From Stutzerimonas stutzeri (GTDB lineage Bacteria > Pseudomonadota > Gammaproteobacteria > Pseudomonadales > Pseudomonadaceae), in NCBI RefSeq assembly GCF_000219605.1, contig NC_015740.1, positions 4,154,001-4,218,000 on the forward strand: a stretch of 64,000 nt of DNA, written 5' to 3'. Positions 1 to 8,998 of this stretch are shown piece by piece. The notes beneath the pieces were generated by a model. That model did not search any database. It had not been told where the DNA came from and was given only the letters and a program-made list of their open reading frames with translations. The position numbers and the translations under genes were made by a program. Within the stretch, counting starts at the first letter, position 1. Every line of letters starts with the position of its first letter.

Positions 1-539
1 GGGCCTTCTTCGTGACCATGTTCATCTACCGCGACTACAAGTGGCGCGAGCTGCCGAAGATGCTGCACCGCACGGTGCGCACGCTTTCCATCGTGATGAT
101 CCTGATCGCCTTCGCCGCGAGCTTCGGCTACATCATGACCCTGATGCAGATACCGGCGAAGATCACCACGGCATTCCTGACCCTGTCGGACAACCGCTAC
201 GTGATCCTGCTGTGCATCAACTTCATGCTGCTGGTGCTGGGCACGCTGATGGACATGGCACCGCTGATTCTGATTCTCACGCCGATCCTGCTGCCGGTGG
301 TGACCTCGTTCGGCGTCGATCCGGTGCACTTCGGCATGATCATGCTGGTCAACCTCGGCATCGGCCTGATCACCCCGCCGGTAGGTGCGGTACTCTTCGT
401 CGGTGCCGCCATCGGCAAGGTCAGTATCGAAAGCACCGTCAAGGCGCTGCTGCCGTTCTACGCTGCGCTGTTCGCCGTGCTGATGGCCGTGACCTATATC
501 CCAATGATCTCGCTGTGGCTGCCGAGCGTAGTGCTCTGA
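1..539 (+). CDS. TRAP transporter large permease (DctM type), C-terminal fragment
   Basis: The gene enters from the left edge; the open frame starts at base 3 and stops with TGA at 537-539. About 178 residues remain. They are very hydrophobic, with repeated membrane segments and the DctM-typical stretches GTLMDMAPLILILTPILLPV and NLGIGLITPPVGAVLF. In TRAP systems the large permease forms the ion-coupled transport channel for a carboxylate or sugar acid delivered by a periplasmic binding protein. The binding protein and small permease would lie to the left, outside the window. The substrate cannot be read from this fragment. A terminator follows 20 bases later, so this is the last gene of its operon. 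Confidence 0.9.
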   Translation, partial: AFFVTMFIYRDYKWRELPKMLHRTVRTLSIVMILIAFAASFGYIMTLMQIPAKITTAFLTLSDNRYVILLCINFMLLVLGTLMDMAPLILILTPILLPVVTSFGVDPVHFGMIMLVNLGIGLITPPVGAVLFVGAAIGKVSIESTVKALLPFYAALFAVLMAVTYIPMISLWLPSVVL

Positions 540-558
540 AGGCAGACAAGGGACGAGG

Positions 559-584
559 ACGCCGCCCACCCGGGCGGCGTTTTA
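559..584 (+). terminator. Rho-independent terminator of the TRAP operon
   Basis: A perfect 9-bp GC-rich stem (559-567 with 572-580) and a 4-base loop are followed by TTTT at 580-583. It lies directly after the TRAP permease stop and before the next gene. Confidence 0.85.
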
Positions 585-690
585 CTTTGCACACTGACGC
601 AGACACCGCCCTGATCAGGCCGCCTGACCCAAGGTCGTCGTGCAATCGAACGCGTAGAACTCTGTACAGGCACTAGAAGGACTGGATTTC

Positions 691-1596
691 ATGCAAGCTG
701 CCGCGCCGTTTCCCCGCCATATCGCCGTGCTGATCCTGGCGACCCTGGCCTGCTCGTTCGCCGGCAACCACATCGCCGCCCGCATCGCCTTCGATCACGA
801 CACCGGCCTGCTGCTGGCCATGCTCTGCCGCGCCGGCGTGACGCTGGTGGTACTGGCGGCGCTGGTGTTCTGGCGGCGCGAGTCACTGCGCCTGAGCCCG
901 GCCACCTGGCGCTGGCAGCTTCTGCTCGGCCTGCTGATCGCGGTGCAGAGCTTCTGCATCTATTCGGCGGTGGCGCGCATCCCGGTGGCGCTGGCGTTGC
1001 TGGTGGTGAACCTCTCGCCGATCCTGCTGGCGCTGCTCACCTGGGTCCTCGGCGGCCCGCGGCCGACCCGTCAGGCGCTGGCGATCATGGGCCTGATCCT
1101 GTTCGGCCTGGTGCTGGTGCTGGATGTGCCGGCGCGCCTGCTGAGCGCCGAGGCACCGGATGGCCAATGGGTCGCCGGCATCCTGTTCAGCCTGACGGCC
1201 GCCGCGGTGTTCGCGGCGGCGCTGTGGGTGACCGAGCACAAGCTGTCGAACATGGCCGGTTCGGTGCGCAGCATGCTGACCCTGATCGTGGTGTTTCTCG
1301 CCTCGGCCCTGCTCGGCAGCAGCGGCCTGATTCCCGGCGGGCTCGACCTGCCCAGCGCCACTGCCGGCTGGATTGCCCTCGCCTGCCTGGTGCTGCTCTA
1401 TGGTGCGGCCTTCTCGACGCTGTTCATCTGCATGCCGCGCCTGAACATCGCGCGCAACGCGCCGGTGATGAACATGGAGCCGGTCGCCGGCATGCTGCTT
1501 GGCTGGCTGGTGCTCGGCCAGCTGCTCGGCCCCTCGCAGGTGCTCGGCGGGCTGATCGTGGTCGGCGGCATCGTGCTGCTGGCCTACCGCCGCTAG
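691..1596 (+). CDS. DMT-superfamily (EamA) permease
   Basis: The product has 301 residues and about ten hydrophobic segments in two repeated halves, the layout of EamA/DMT exporters. The start is ATG at 691 with an AGAAGGA ribosome site nine bases upstream. Seen features: an early FAGNHIAARIAFDHD segment, and in the second half a NMEPVAGMLLGWLVLGQ segment typical of the carrier's conserved end. The family exports metabolites or amino acids, but the substrate cannot be told from sequence. It stands alone between a terminator and the convergent FadR-type regulator gene. Confidence 0.85.
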   Translation: MQAAAPFPRHIAVLILATLACSFAGNHIAARIAFDHDTGLLLAMLCRAGVTLVVLAALVFWRRESLRLSPATWRWQLLLGLLIAVQSFCIYSAVARIPVALALLVVNLSPILLALLTWVLGGPRPTRQALAIMGLILFGLVLVLDVPARLLSAEAPDGQWVAGILFSLTAAAVFAAALWVTEHKLSNMAGSVRSMLTLIVVFLASALLGSSGLIPGGLDLPSATAGWIALACLVLLYGAAFSTLFICMPRLNIARNAPVMNMEPVAGMLLGWLVLGQLLGPSQVLGGLIVVGGIVLLAYRR

Positions 1597-1644
1597 GCCT
1601 CGCCGAAGCGCTGCCCGCCGCGGCGGGCTGACGAGGCGCGGCGG

Positions 1645-2397
1645 TCAGCCGACCTTGCTCGCTTCCGCCTCCTCATGGGCCTGGCGCAGCCGCTCGCGGC
1701 TGTTGGTCAGATGCAGGCGCATGGCAGCGCGCGCCGATTCCGGGTCCTGCCGGGCGATGGCCTCGTAGATCTGCTCGTGCTCGCGGCCCAGACGGGCCTG
1801 GTAGTGCTGCTGGTCGTCATGGGCCAGGCGCGCCGAGTTGACCCGGCTGCGTGGGATCAGGGTGGTGCCCAGGTGGCTCATGATGTCGGTGAAGTAGCGG
1901 TTGCCGGTGGCCTCGGCGATCTGCAGATGGAACTGGAAGTCCGACGCCACCGCATCGCTGGAGTGGGCCGCGCTCTGGTTCAGCTGATCGAGAAAGGCGC
2001 GCATGGCCGCCAGCTGCTCGGGCGAGCGGCGCTGCGCGGCCAGACCGGCCGACTCCACTTCCAGGCTGATGCGCAATTCGAGAATCGCCAGCAGATCGCG
2101 CAAGGTGCCGATGGTCGCCGGGTCGATGCGCAGTCCGGTGGTGCTGGGGGTGTCCAGGACGAAGGTGCCGATGCCGTGCCGCGTTTCCACCAGCCCCGAG
2201 GCCTGCAGCCGCGAGATCGCCTCGCGCACCACGGTGCGGCTGACACCCTGGGCCTGCATGATGGCCGACTCGGTAGGCAGCTTGTCGCCCCGCTTGATCA
2301 CGCCATCGCGAATCTGCTGCGACAGTTCGGCGACCAGTTCCTGGGCAAGACTGCGATGTTTGCGGCGGGCGCGCGGTTGTGCGCTCTGGTTTTCCAT
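1645..2397 (-). CDS. FadR/GntR-family transcriptional regulator (FCD domain)
   Basis: The product has 250 residues. An N-terminal winged helix-turn-helix (about 14-80, with GDKLPTESAIMQAQGVSRTVVREAISRLQ) is followed by an all-helical FCD ligand domain (about 95-230). The FCD metal/ligand residues appear as the D/H pattern around DFQFHLQIAEATGN and EHEQIYEAI. The start was set at ATG 2397 because the helix-turn-helix begins shortly after; the longer frame upstream has no family similarity. Such regulators usually respond to sugar acids or carboxylates. It lies downstream of the trehalase/dehydrogenase pair on the same strand, so those genes or the TRAP operon are plausible targets (inference). 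Confidence 0.88.
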   Translation of the reverse strand: MENQSAQPRARRKHRSLAQELVAELSQQIRDGVIKRGDKLPTESAIMQAQGVSRTVVREAISRLQASGLVETRHGIGTFVLDTPSTTGLRIDPATIGTLRDLLAILELRISLEVESAGLAAQRRSPEQLAAMRAFLDQLNQSAAHSSDAVASDFQFHLQIAEATGNRYFTDIMSHLGTTLIPRSRVNSARLAHDDQQHYQARLGREHEQIYEAIARQDPESARAAMRLHLTNSRERLRQAHEEAEASKVG

Positions 2398-2443
2398 GGA
2401 TGGCGATCTCTGAAAGCGGAAGCGACGCTCATCATAGCCCAGC

Positions 2444-2458
2444 AGTTGTACGATAACT
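2444..2458. promoter_or_regulatory. Candidate GntR-type operator
   Basis: An imperfect palindrome with perfect 4-base outer arms (AGTT/AACT), reading TTGT-n3-ATAA in its core, lies 47 bases upstream of the regulator start. The shape resembles operators of the FadR subfamily, so autoregulation is possible. The assignment rests on pattern only. Confidence 0.35.
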
Positions 2459-2510
2459 ATTGATCCATGGCATCCGTGTGGAAATACCCCTCCGCGCCGG
2501 CGGCCGGCGC

Positions 2511-4118
2511 CTAGGACGCCACGCTCCGGCAATGCCCCGCACGACAGCGGTTGGCCTCGTGATTGGGGTCTTCCTGCATCAACTTGCGGGTGACGCCGTT
2601 GGTCCAGCCGAAGCCGTCCTGCAGCGGATACTCGCCGCCGCCGGCGTGCTCGGTACAGGGTCGCAGCACGTACTTCTCCACCAGCTTGTTCTCGCGCTCG
2701 AACAGGTGGCTGATGATAGTCAGCCAGCGCTCCTCGATGTCCAGCGCCAGTGCATCATGGCCGTAGTGCTGCAACCCACGAATGCCGATCCACTGCAGCG
2801 GTGCCCAGCCATTGGGCCGATCCCACTGCTCGCCGCTGCCACCGATCTCGGTGGTGGCCAGGCCGCCTGGCGCCAGCAGGCGCTCCTGCACCGTCGCCGC
2901 CACCGCCGCGGCCTGCTCGGCGCTGGCCATGCGCACGAACAGCGGGGCCAGCGTCGCGGCAGTGAGATTGTCGCGCTGCCGGCCGCGCTGCCAGTCGTAG
3001 TCGAAATAGGCGCCAGCGCGGGAATTCCACAGGTACTGATCGATTGCTGCCAGGCGCGCTTCGGCACGGCGGGCGAAGGCCTCGGCACAGGCGTGCTGGT
3101 TCTTCACCGCAGACAGCTCGGCGATCTGCCGCTCCAGCTTGTAGAGCAGTGCGTTGAGGTCGACCGGCAGGATGCTGGTGGTGCGGATGGTCGCCAGCCG
3201 GTGGGCGTCGTCGAGCCAGCGCGAGCTGAAATCCCAGCCCGACTCGGCACCGGCGCGCAGGTCGCGATAGACCTCGTGCCGCGGCCGGCAGCTGGAGCGC
3301 GCGGTTTCCACATCCTCGCGGTAGGACTCCTCGCGCGGCGTTGCGCGCTCGTCCCAGTAGCGGTTGAGCAACATTCCATCGGCCAGACACACGCAGCGTC
3401 GATGCGCCTCGCCCGGGCGCAGCACCTCGGCGCCCTCCATCCAGAAGGCGTATTCCTTGTGCAGTTGCGGCAGGTAGTCGCTGGCGCGGTGGACGCCGGT
3501 TTCCTCGAACAGCTCGGTCATCAGGGCGAACACCGGCGGCTGCGAACGGCCCAGATAGTAGGTGCGGTTGCCGTTGGGTACATGGCCGTAGGTGTCGATC
3601 AGATAGGCGAAGTTGTCGGCCATCGAGCGCAACAGGTCGCAATGCCCACTCTCATCCAGGCCGAGCATGGTGAAGTAGGAGTCCCAGTAGTACAGCTCGG
3701 TGAAGCGCCCACCGGGCACCACATAATCATGCGGCAAGGGCAGCAGCGAGGAATGCTCGGGATGGTCCTGTGGATGGCGGGTGAGGATCGGCCAGAGCCG
3801 GTCGATGTGCTCGGCCAGGCTGTCGTCGGGGTTGGCGACGAACTCCTTGGACGGCATCTCATAAAGACTGAAATGCTCGTGCACAAAAGCTGCGAGGTCG
3901 AAGCCCGGCTCGTCGCAGCGGGCACGGTAATCCTTGAGGATGACCTCGGGATGCTGCAGGGGCGCGCAGTCAACGAAGGTTTTGCTGTCAGGAAAGATGC
4001 GCTGCATCTGCACCGCGACGAACAACTCCTGATAGCGCTCGGCGGGGGTAAGGGTATCGGCCAGCGAAATGGCGCTGACGTCATGGCTGAACGGCTGACA
4101 CGGCGGGATATTGGTCAT
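2511..4118 (-). CDS. treF: Cytoplasmic trehalase, GH37
   Basis: The 535-residue enzyme hydrolyses alpha,alpha-trehalose to two glucose. Both GH37 signatures are present: PGGRFTELYYWDSYF at 135-149 and QWDRPNGWAP at 431-440. The catalytic acid is the Asp in SGWDFSSRW (about 296), and the C-terminal GGGEYPLQDGFGWTNG is intact. There is no signal peptide, so it should act in the cytoplasm (TreF rather than TreA type). The start ATG at 4118 overlaps the stop of the upstream dehydrogenase as ATGA, implying translational coupling. An in-frame ATG at 4136 would add six residues. The product glucose is the likely substrate of the coupled dehydrogenase. Confidence 0.93.
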   Translation of the reverse strand: MTNIPPCQPFSHDVSAISLADTLTPAERYQELFVAVQMQRIFPDSKTFVDCAPLQHPEVILKDYRARCDEPGFDLAAFVHEHFSLYEMPSKEFVANPDDSLAEHIDRLWPILTRHPQDHPEHSSLLPLPHDYVVPGGRFTELYYWDSYFTMLGLDESGHCDLLRSMADNFAYLIDTYGHVPNGNRTYYLGRSQPPVFALMTELFEETGVHRASDYLPQLHKEYAFWMEGAEVLRPGEAHRRCVCLADGMLLNRYWDERATPREESYREDVETARSSCRPRHEVYRDLRAGAESGWDFSSRWLDDAHRLATIRTTSILPVDLNALLYKLERQIAELSAVKNQHACAEAFARRAEARLAAIDQYLWNSRAGAYFDYDWQRGRQRDNLTAATLAPLFVRMASAEQAAAVAATVQERLLAPGGLATTEIGGSGEQWDRPNGWAPLQWIGIRGLQHYGHDALALDIEERWLTIISHLFERENKLVEKYVLRPCTEHAGGGEYPLQDGFGWTNGVTRKLMQEDPNHEANRCRAGHCRSVAS

Positions 4119-4882
4119 TGTTCGCTGTAATTCCATAGCAGGCCGCCATCGACCACCAAGGTGGCTCCGGTGATGTATTCGGCATCCGGTGAGGCAAGAA
4201 AGGCGACAACGCCAGCGATGTCGCGGGGCCGGCCGAGGCGTCCGGCGGGGATGTTCTGCAACAGACTGGCGAGCTTTTCCGGTTGGTTCATCAGTGCGCG
4301 GTTGATCGGCGTTTCCACCGCGCCCGGCGCCACGTTGTTCACCGTAATGCCCAGCGGCGCGAGCTCGATGGCGATATTGCGCATGAGCATCTTCAGCCCG
4401 CCCTTGCTCGCGCAGTAGGCGGTGAAGTTGGGGTGCGGCAATTCCTCGTGCACCGAGCTGTTGTTGATGATCCGCCCGCCGCGGCCCTGCTCGCGTAGAT
4501 AGCGGGCGAAGGCCTGGGAGAGGAAGAACGGCCCGCGCAGATTCACGTCGAGTACCCGGTCGTAGTCGCCTTCCTCGGCGTCGAGAAACGCGGCGTGCGT
4601 CTGCACCCCGGCGTTGTTCACCAGGATGTCCAGCCGGCCCATTCGCTCGACGCTCTCGTGCACCAGCCGGCGGCATTGTTCGACCTGGCTGACATCCGCG
4701 GCAATAAAGCAGACCCGCCGCCCGACGGCGCACACCTGTTCAAGACTCGCACGGGCCTCGTCATCTTCTTCGCGACCGTTGATGACCACGTCTGCCCCTT
4801 CCTCGGCCAGGCGCACGGCGATACCGAGGCCGATGCCGTGGGTACTGCCGGTGACCAGAGCCACCTGATTCTGCAAGCGCAT
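4115..4882 (-). CDS. Short-chain dehydrogenase, probable glucose 1-dehydrogenase
   Basis: The 255-residue classical SDR has the cofactor motif TGSTHGIGLG near the N-terminus, NNAG at about 90, and the catalytic Ser and Tyr-x-x-x-Lys in the segment NNSSVHEELP...YCASK. The SSVHE segment followed by ASKGG and GAVETPIN resembles Bacillus glucose 1-dehydrogenases, so oxidation of glucose to gluconolactone with NAD(P) is the best guess. The start is ATG 4882 with a strong GGAGG five bases upstream; a GTG 18 bases further up was rejected. Its stop overlaps the trehalase start. The pair would take trehalose to glucose to gluconate. Other sugar or polyol substrates cannot be excluded. Confidence 0.8.
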   Translation of the reverse strand: MRLQNQVALVTGSTHGIGLGIAVRLAEEGADVVINGREEDDEARASLEQVCAVGRRVCFIAADVSQVEQCRRLVHESVERMGRLDILVNNAGVQTHAAFLDAEEGDYDRVLDVNLRGPFFLSQAFARYLREQGRGGRIINNSSVHEELPHPNFTAYCASKGGLKMLMRNIAIELAPLGITVNNVAPGAVETPINRALMNQPEKLASLLQNIPAGRLGRPRDIAGVVAFLASPDAEYITGATLVVDGGLLWNYSEQ

Positions 4883-5086
4883 TGCGACCTCCGTACGCAC
4901 GTCGCCTGAGTGCGACGCCGTTTCGATTGGCGATGCAGATGAGACGGAGCGAGCCTTCGCACGTTCCCTAATCTGCTGGATCGGCGCAGCTGGTCGCGTC
5001 GTGCATCTACGTTAGCAGCCTAAGCTTTCTCTCCTTCGAGCAAAGGCGCAAAATGACCGGCTCTCCGCTGCTCGTCGAAGGACGTC

Positions 5087-5977
5087 ATGGCTACCGCCAA
5101 TCTGCGCAAGGGTTATCTGCTGGGGCTGGCTACCTTCAGCATCTGGGGCATGTTTCCGCTCTACTTCAAGGCACTTGAGCAATACGGCGCACTTGAGATC
5201 GTTACCCAGCGGGTGATCTGGTCGGCGGTATTCGGCTCGCTGGTGCTGCTGGTCTGGCGCCACCCCGGCTGGTGGCGCGAACTGCTGGCGCACCCGCGAC
5301 GGCTTGGCGTACTCGGCATCTCCAGCGTGCTGATCGCCGCCAACTGGCTGATCTACGTCTGGGCGGTGAACCACGACCGGATGGTCGAGGCGAGCCTGGG
5401 CTACTACATCAACCCGCTGGTCAACGTGCTGCTCGGCATGATCGTGCTGCGCGAGCGGCTGCGCCCGCTGCAGTGGCTGGCGGTGGCGATGGCCACCGTC
5501 GGTGTCAGCCTGCAGCTGCTGATGCTCGGCGAATTCCCGTGGATTTCCATCGTGCTGGCGCTGAGCTTCGGCAGCTACGGGCTGCTGCGCAAGCTGGCAC
5601 CGGTGGCCGCGTTGCCCGGGCTGGTGGTGGAAACCTGGCTGTTGCTACCAATAGCGCTGGTCTGGCTGTTCTGGTTCAGCAGCGGCACCAGTACCGAACC
5701 TGCGTTCTGGACCAGCAGCGACGCACTCTGGCTGATGGCCGCAGGACCCGTGACGTTGATCCCGCTGCTCGGCTTCAACGCCGCCGCGCGTCACCTGCCG
5801 TATTCGACGCTGGGCTTCCTGCAGTACCTGACGCCGACGCTGCTGCTGATCCTCGCCGTCCAGCTGTTCGGCGAGCCATTCCCGGTCGACCGCCAGCTGG
5901 CCTTCTTCTGCATCTGGGCGGGGCTTGCGGTCTACAGCCTGGATGCCTGGCGCGTGATGCGCAAAAGCGCCGGCTGA
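5087..5977 (+). CDS. rarD: RarD family permease (EamA superfamily)
   Basis: The 296-residue protein has about ten membrane segments and the characteristic RarD opening (RKGYLLGLATFSIWGMFPLYFK), with NHDRMVEASLGYYINPL near residue 98 and LGFLQYLTPTLLLIL near the end. RarD proteins are named from a chloramphenicol-sensitivity phenotype, and their natural substrate is not established. The start ATG 5087 follows GAAGGA closely. The gene is divergent from the dehydrogenase-trehalase operon and convergent with the ACT-domain gene. Confidence 0.9.
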   Translation: MATANLRKGYLLGLATFSIWGMFPLYFKALEQYGALEIVTQRVIWSAVFGSLVLLVWRHPGWWRELLAHPRRLGVLGISSVLIAANWLIYVWAVNHDRMVEASLGYYINPLVNVLLGMIVLRERLRPLQWLAVAMATVGVSLQLLMLGEFPWISIVLALSFGSYGLLRKLAPVAALPGLVVETWLLLPIALVWLFWFSSGTSTEPAFWTSSDALWLMAAGPVTLIPLLGFNAAARHLPYSTLGFLQYLTPTLLLILAVQLFGEPFPVDRQLAFFCIWAGLAVYSLDAWRVMRKSAG

Positions 5978-5993
5978 AAAAGCTGGCGACCGT

Positions 5994-6518
5994 CTAGGAT
6001 TTCTCGGCCGGCTGCAGCTTGAGTTCGACCATCAGGTCGTCGGCCAGGGCTTCCAGACGCTGTTGCAGGACTTCCAGCGACAGCTCGCTCGGCACGGCCA
6101 GACGCACTTCGGCACGGAACAACAGCTCGCTGCTCATCGGTGCCGGCAACACCTCGGTATCCAGGCTTTCCAGATTGACGCCGTGCGTGGCCAGCAGATG
6201 GGTAATGTCGCGCACGATGCCCGGACGATCATTGCCGACCAGCTCCAGCTGGATTTCCTGCCAGCTCTCTACCGGCTCCGTACCGCTGTGCGCCAGCAAC
6301 ACGCGGATGCCTTGCGCTTGCAGCCCCTCTAGTGCGGCGGTCAGCTCTCCATGTGCCTGTTGCGGCACGGCCACCCGCAGGATGCCGGCGAACTGTCCGG
6401 CCATGCGCGACATGCGGCTCTCCAGCCAGTTGCCGCCGTGATCGGCGATGCACTTGGCCAGTCGTTCGACCAGACCTGGCTGGTCTTCGGCAATGACGGT
6501 GAGAACGAGGTGATCCAT
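5994..6518 (-). CDS. Double ACT-domain protein (GcvR-like)
   Basis: The 174 residues contain two ACT domains: one at about 3-80 beginning LVLTVIAEDQPGLVERLA, the second at about 88-165 beginning QLELVGNDRPGIVRDITHLL. This is the layout of GcvR, which modulates the glycine-cleavage activator GcvA in enterobacteria. ACT domains bind amino acids. No DNA-binding domain is present. ATG 6518 is preceded by CAGGAG at good distance; the longer frame upstream is not conserved in character. The gene is monocistronic. GcvR function in this organism is inferred from architecture only. Confidence 0.82.
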   Translation of the reverse strand: MDHLVLTVIAEDQPGLVERLAKCIADHGGNWLESRMSRMAGQFAGILRVAVPQQAHGELTAALEGLQAQGIRVLLAHSGTEPVESWQEIQLELVGNDRPGIVRDITHLLATHGVNLESLDTEVLPAPMSSELLFRAEVRLAVPSELSLEVLQQRLEALADDLMVELKLQPAEKS

Positions 6519-6747
6519 GGACGGCTCCTGTGCTGGGAATTCGCTTACGAGGTAGCGACGGCCCATTAGGTATAGCAGGCAGTCGCCTCTGTGGCAGTCT
6601 GCAGCGCCCTCGCCCAGCGTCGCAAGGCCGAAACGACCGGCTCTTTCGGCGGACTGATTTTCCCCGGCGCTTCATGTAGTATCCGGCGACTCGGACTACA
6701 AGAAACGAGACTGTCCGTCGAATTAGAAGAACCAAGTGAGGCGAGTA

Positions 6748-8928
6748 ATGACTGAGCGCGTTCAAGTCGGTGGCCTGCAGGTCGCCAAAGTCCTGTACGA
6801 CTTCGTGAACAACGAAGCGATTCCCGGTACCGGCGTCGATGCCGCTGCCTTCTGGGCCGGCGCCGACAGCGTCATCCACGACCTGGCGCCGAAGAACCGC
6901 GCCCTGCTGGCCAAGCGCGACGAGCTGCAGGCCAAGATCGACGCCTGGCACCAGGCCCGCGCCGGCCAAGCCCATGACGCCGTGGCGTACAAGGCCTTCC
7001 TTCAGGAAATCGGCTACCTGCTGCCGGAAGCCGAAGACTTCCAGGCCACCACCGAGAACGTCGACGAAGAAATCGCCCGCATGGCCGGCCCGCAGCTGGT
7101 GGTGCCGATCATGAACGCGCGCTTCGCCCTGAACGCCGCCAACGCCCGCTGGGGCTCGCTGTATGACGCGCTCTACGGCACCGACGCCATCTCCGAAGCG
7201 GACGGCGCCACCAAGGGGCCGGGCTACAACGAGATCCGCGGCAACAAGGTCATCGCCTATGCGCGCAATTTCCTCAACGAAGCTGCACCGCTGGAAACCG
7301 GCTCGCACGTCGATTCCACCGGCTACCGCATCGAAGGCGGCAAGCTGGTCGTTTCGCTCAAAGACGGCAGCACCACCGGCCTGAAGAACCCGGCCCAGCT
7401 GCAAGGCTTCCAGGGCGAAGCCAGCGCACCGATCGCTGTGCTGCTGAAGAACAACGGCATTCACTTCGAGATCCAGATCGACCCGGCCAGCCCGATCGGC
7501 CAGACCGACGCGGCCGGCGTGAAGGACATCCTGATGGAATCGGCGCTGACCACCATCATGGACTGCGAAGACTCCATCGCCGCCGTCGACGCCGACGACA
7601 AGACCATCGTCTACCGCAACTGGCTCGGCCTGATGAAGGGCGATCTGGTCGAGGAGCTGGACAAGGGCGGCAAGCGCATCACCCGCGCCATGAACCCGGA
7701 CCGCGTCTACACCAAGGCCGACGGCAACGGCGAGCTGACCCTGCACGGACGCTCGCTGCTGTTCATCCGCAACGTCGGTCACCTGATGACCAACGACGCC
7801 ATCCTCGACAAGGCAGGCAACGAAGTGCCGGAAGGCATCATGGACGGCCTGTTCACCAGCCTGATCGCCATCCACAACCTCAAGGGCAACACCACCCGCG
7901 CCAACAGCCGCACCGGCTCGATGTACATCGTCAAGCCGAAGATGCACGGCCCGGAAGAAGTCGCCTTCGCCACCGAGCTGTTTGGCCGCGTCGAGGACGT
8001 TCTCGGCCTGCCGCGCAACACCCTCAAGGTGGGCATCATGGACGAGGAGCGTCGTACCACGATCAACCTCAAGGCCTGCATCAAGGAAGCGCGCGAGCGT
8101 GTGGTGTTCATCAACACCGGCTTCCTCGACCGCACCGGTGACGAAATCCACACCTCCATGGAAGCCGGCCCGATGGTGCGCAAGGCGGCCATGAAGGCCG
8201 AGAAGTGGATCGGCGCCTACGAGAACAACAACGTCGACGTGGGTCTGGCGTGCGGTCTGCAGGGCAAGGCGCAGATCGGCAAGGGCATGTGGGCCATGCC
8301 TGACCTGATGGCCGCCATGCTCGAGCAGAAGGTCGGCCACCCCATGGCCGGTGCCAACACCGCGTGGGTACCGTCGCCAACCGCAGCCACCCTGCACGCC
8401 ATGCACTACCACAAGATCGACGTGCAGGCGCGTCAGGTCGAACTGGCCAAGCGCGAAAAAGCTTCCATCGACGACATCCTCACCATCCCGCTGGCGCAAG
8501 ACACCAACTGGAGCGAGGAAGAGAAACAGAACGAGCTGGACAACAACTCGCAGGGCATCCTCGGCTACATGGTGCGCTGGGTCGAACAGGGCGTTGGTTG
8601 CTCCAAGGTGCCGGACATCAACGACATCGCGCTGATGGAAGACCGTGCCACCCTGCGCATCTCCAGCCAGCACGTGGCCAACTGGATGCGCCACGGCGTG
8701 GTAACCAAGGACCAGGTGATCGAGAGCCTCAAGCGCATGGCCCCGGTGGTCGACCGCCAGAACCAGGGTGACCCGCTGTACCGCCCGATGGCGCCTGACT
8801 TCGACAACAGCGTGGCCTTCCAGGCTGCGCTGGAGCTGGTCCTCGAAGGCACCAAGCAGCCCAACGGCTACACCGAGCCGGTCCTGCACCGTCGCCGTCG
8901 CGAGTTCAAGGCCAAGAACGGCCTGTAA
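6748..8928 (+). CDS. glcB: Malate synthase G
   Basis: The 726-residue enzyme condenses glyoxylate and acetyl-CoA to malate, completing the glyoxylate shunt and glycolate use in the cytosol. Its length matches the G isoform (about 720) and not the shorter A isoform. Recognisable segments are [44 protein letters not shown] and [19 protein letters not shown]. The start ATG 6748 follows GAGGCGA; a GTG 12 bases upstream is in frame but has no ribosome site. The gene is monocistronic and ends in a strong terminator. Confidence 0.97.
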   Translation: MTERVQVGGLQVAKVLYDFVNNEAIPGTGVDAAAFWAGADSVIHDLAPKNRALLAKRDELQAKIDAWHQARAGQAHDAVAYKAFLQEIGYLLPEAEDFQATTENVDEEIARMAGPQLVVPIMNARFALNAANARWGSLYDALYGTDAISEADGATKGPGYNEIRGNKVIAYARNFLNEAAPLETGSHVDSTGYRIEGGKLVVSLKDGSTTGLKNPAQLQGFQGEASAPIAVLLKNNGIHFEIQIDPASPIGQTDAAGVKDILMESALTTIMDCEDSIAAVDADDKTIVYRNWLGLMKGDLVEELDKGGKRITRAMNPDRVYTKADGNGELTLHGRSLLFIRNVGHLMTNDAILDKAGNEVPEGIMDGLFTSLIAIHNLKGNTTRANSRTGSMYIVKPKMHGPEEVAFATELFGRVEDVLGLPRNTLKVGIMDEERRTTINLKACIKEARERVVFINTGFLDRTGDEIHTSMEAGPMVRKAAMKAEKWIGAYENNNVDVGLACGLQGKAQIGKGMWAMPDLMAAMLEQKVGHPMAGANTAWVPSPTAATLHAMHYHKIDVQARQVELAKREKASIDDILTIPLAQDTNWSEEEKQNELDNNSQGILGYMVRWVEQGVGCSKVPDINDIALMEDRATLRISSQHVANWMRHGVVTKDQVIESLKRMAPVVDRQNQGDPLYRPMAPDFDNSVAFQAALELVLEGTKQPNGYTEPVLHRRRREFKAKNGL

Positions 8929-8947
8929 CCGCCAGCCGCGACAGAAG

Positions 8948-8972
8948 AACCGCCCTTAGGGGCGGTTTTTTT
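8948..8972 (+). terminator. Rho-independent terminator of glcB
   Basis: An 8-bp stem (8948-8955 with 8960-8967) and a TTAG loop are followed by an uninterrupted T-run (8966-8972). The ISL3-family element begins within two bases of the end of this T-run. Confidence 0.92.
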
Positions 8973-8973
8973 A

Positions 8974-8998
8974 GGTTCATCGCGCTTTCCCGGGGAAG
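8974..8998. repeat. Left inverted repeat of the ISL3-family element
   Basis: It begins GGTTCATCGCG and matches the reverse complement of 10254-10278 at 20 of 25 positions. The transposase stop codon (8977-8979) lies inside it. Confidence 0.82.

Noticed and set aside
2460..4130. Long plus-strand open frame opposite trehalase (556 codons)
   Set aside because: It is a shadow of GC-rich codon usage; the minus strand has clear GH37 signatures and the plus frame has no domain or ribosome site.
6677..6700. Small dyad GTAGT...ACTAC upstream of glcB
   Set aside because: Only a 5-bp arm with a short inner pairing; too weak to call an operator or RNA.
6229..8889. Minus-strand open frame of 886 codons opposite glcB
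   Set aside because: Malate synthase G on the plus strand is unambiguous; the antisense frame has no recognisable content.
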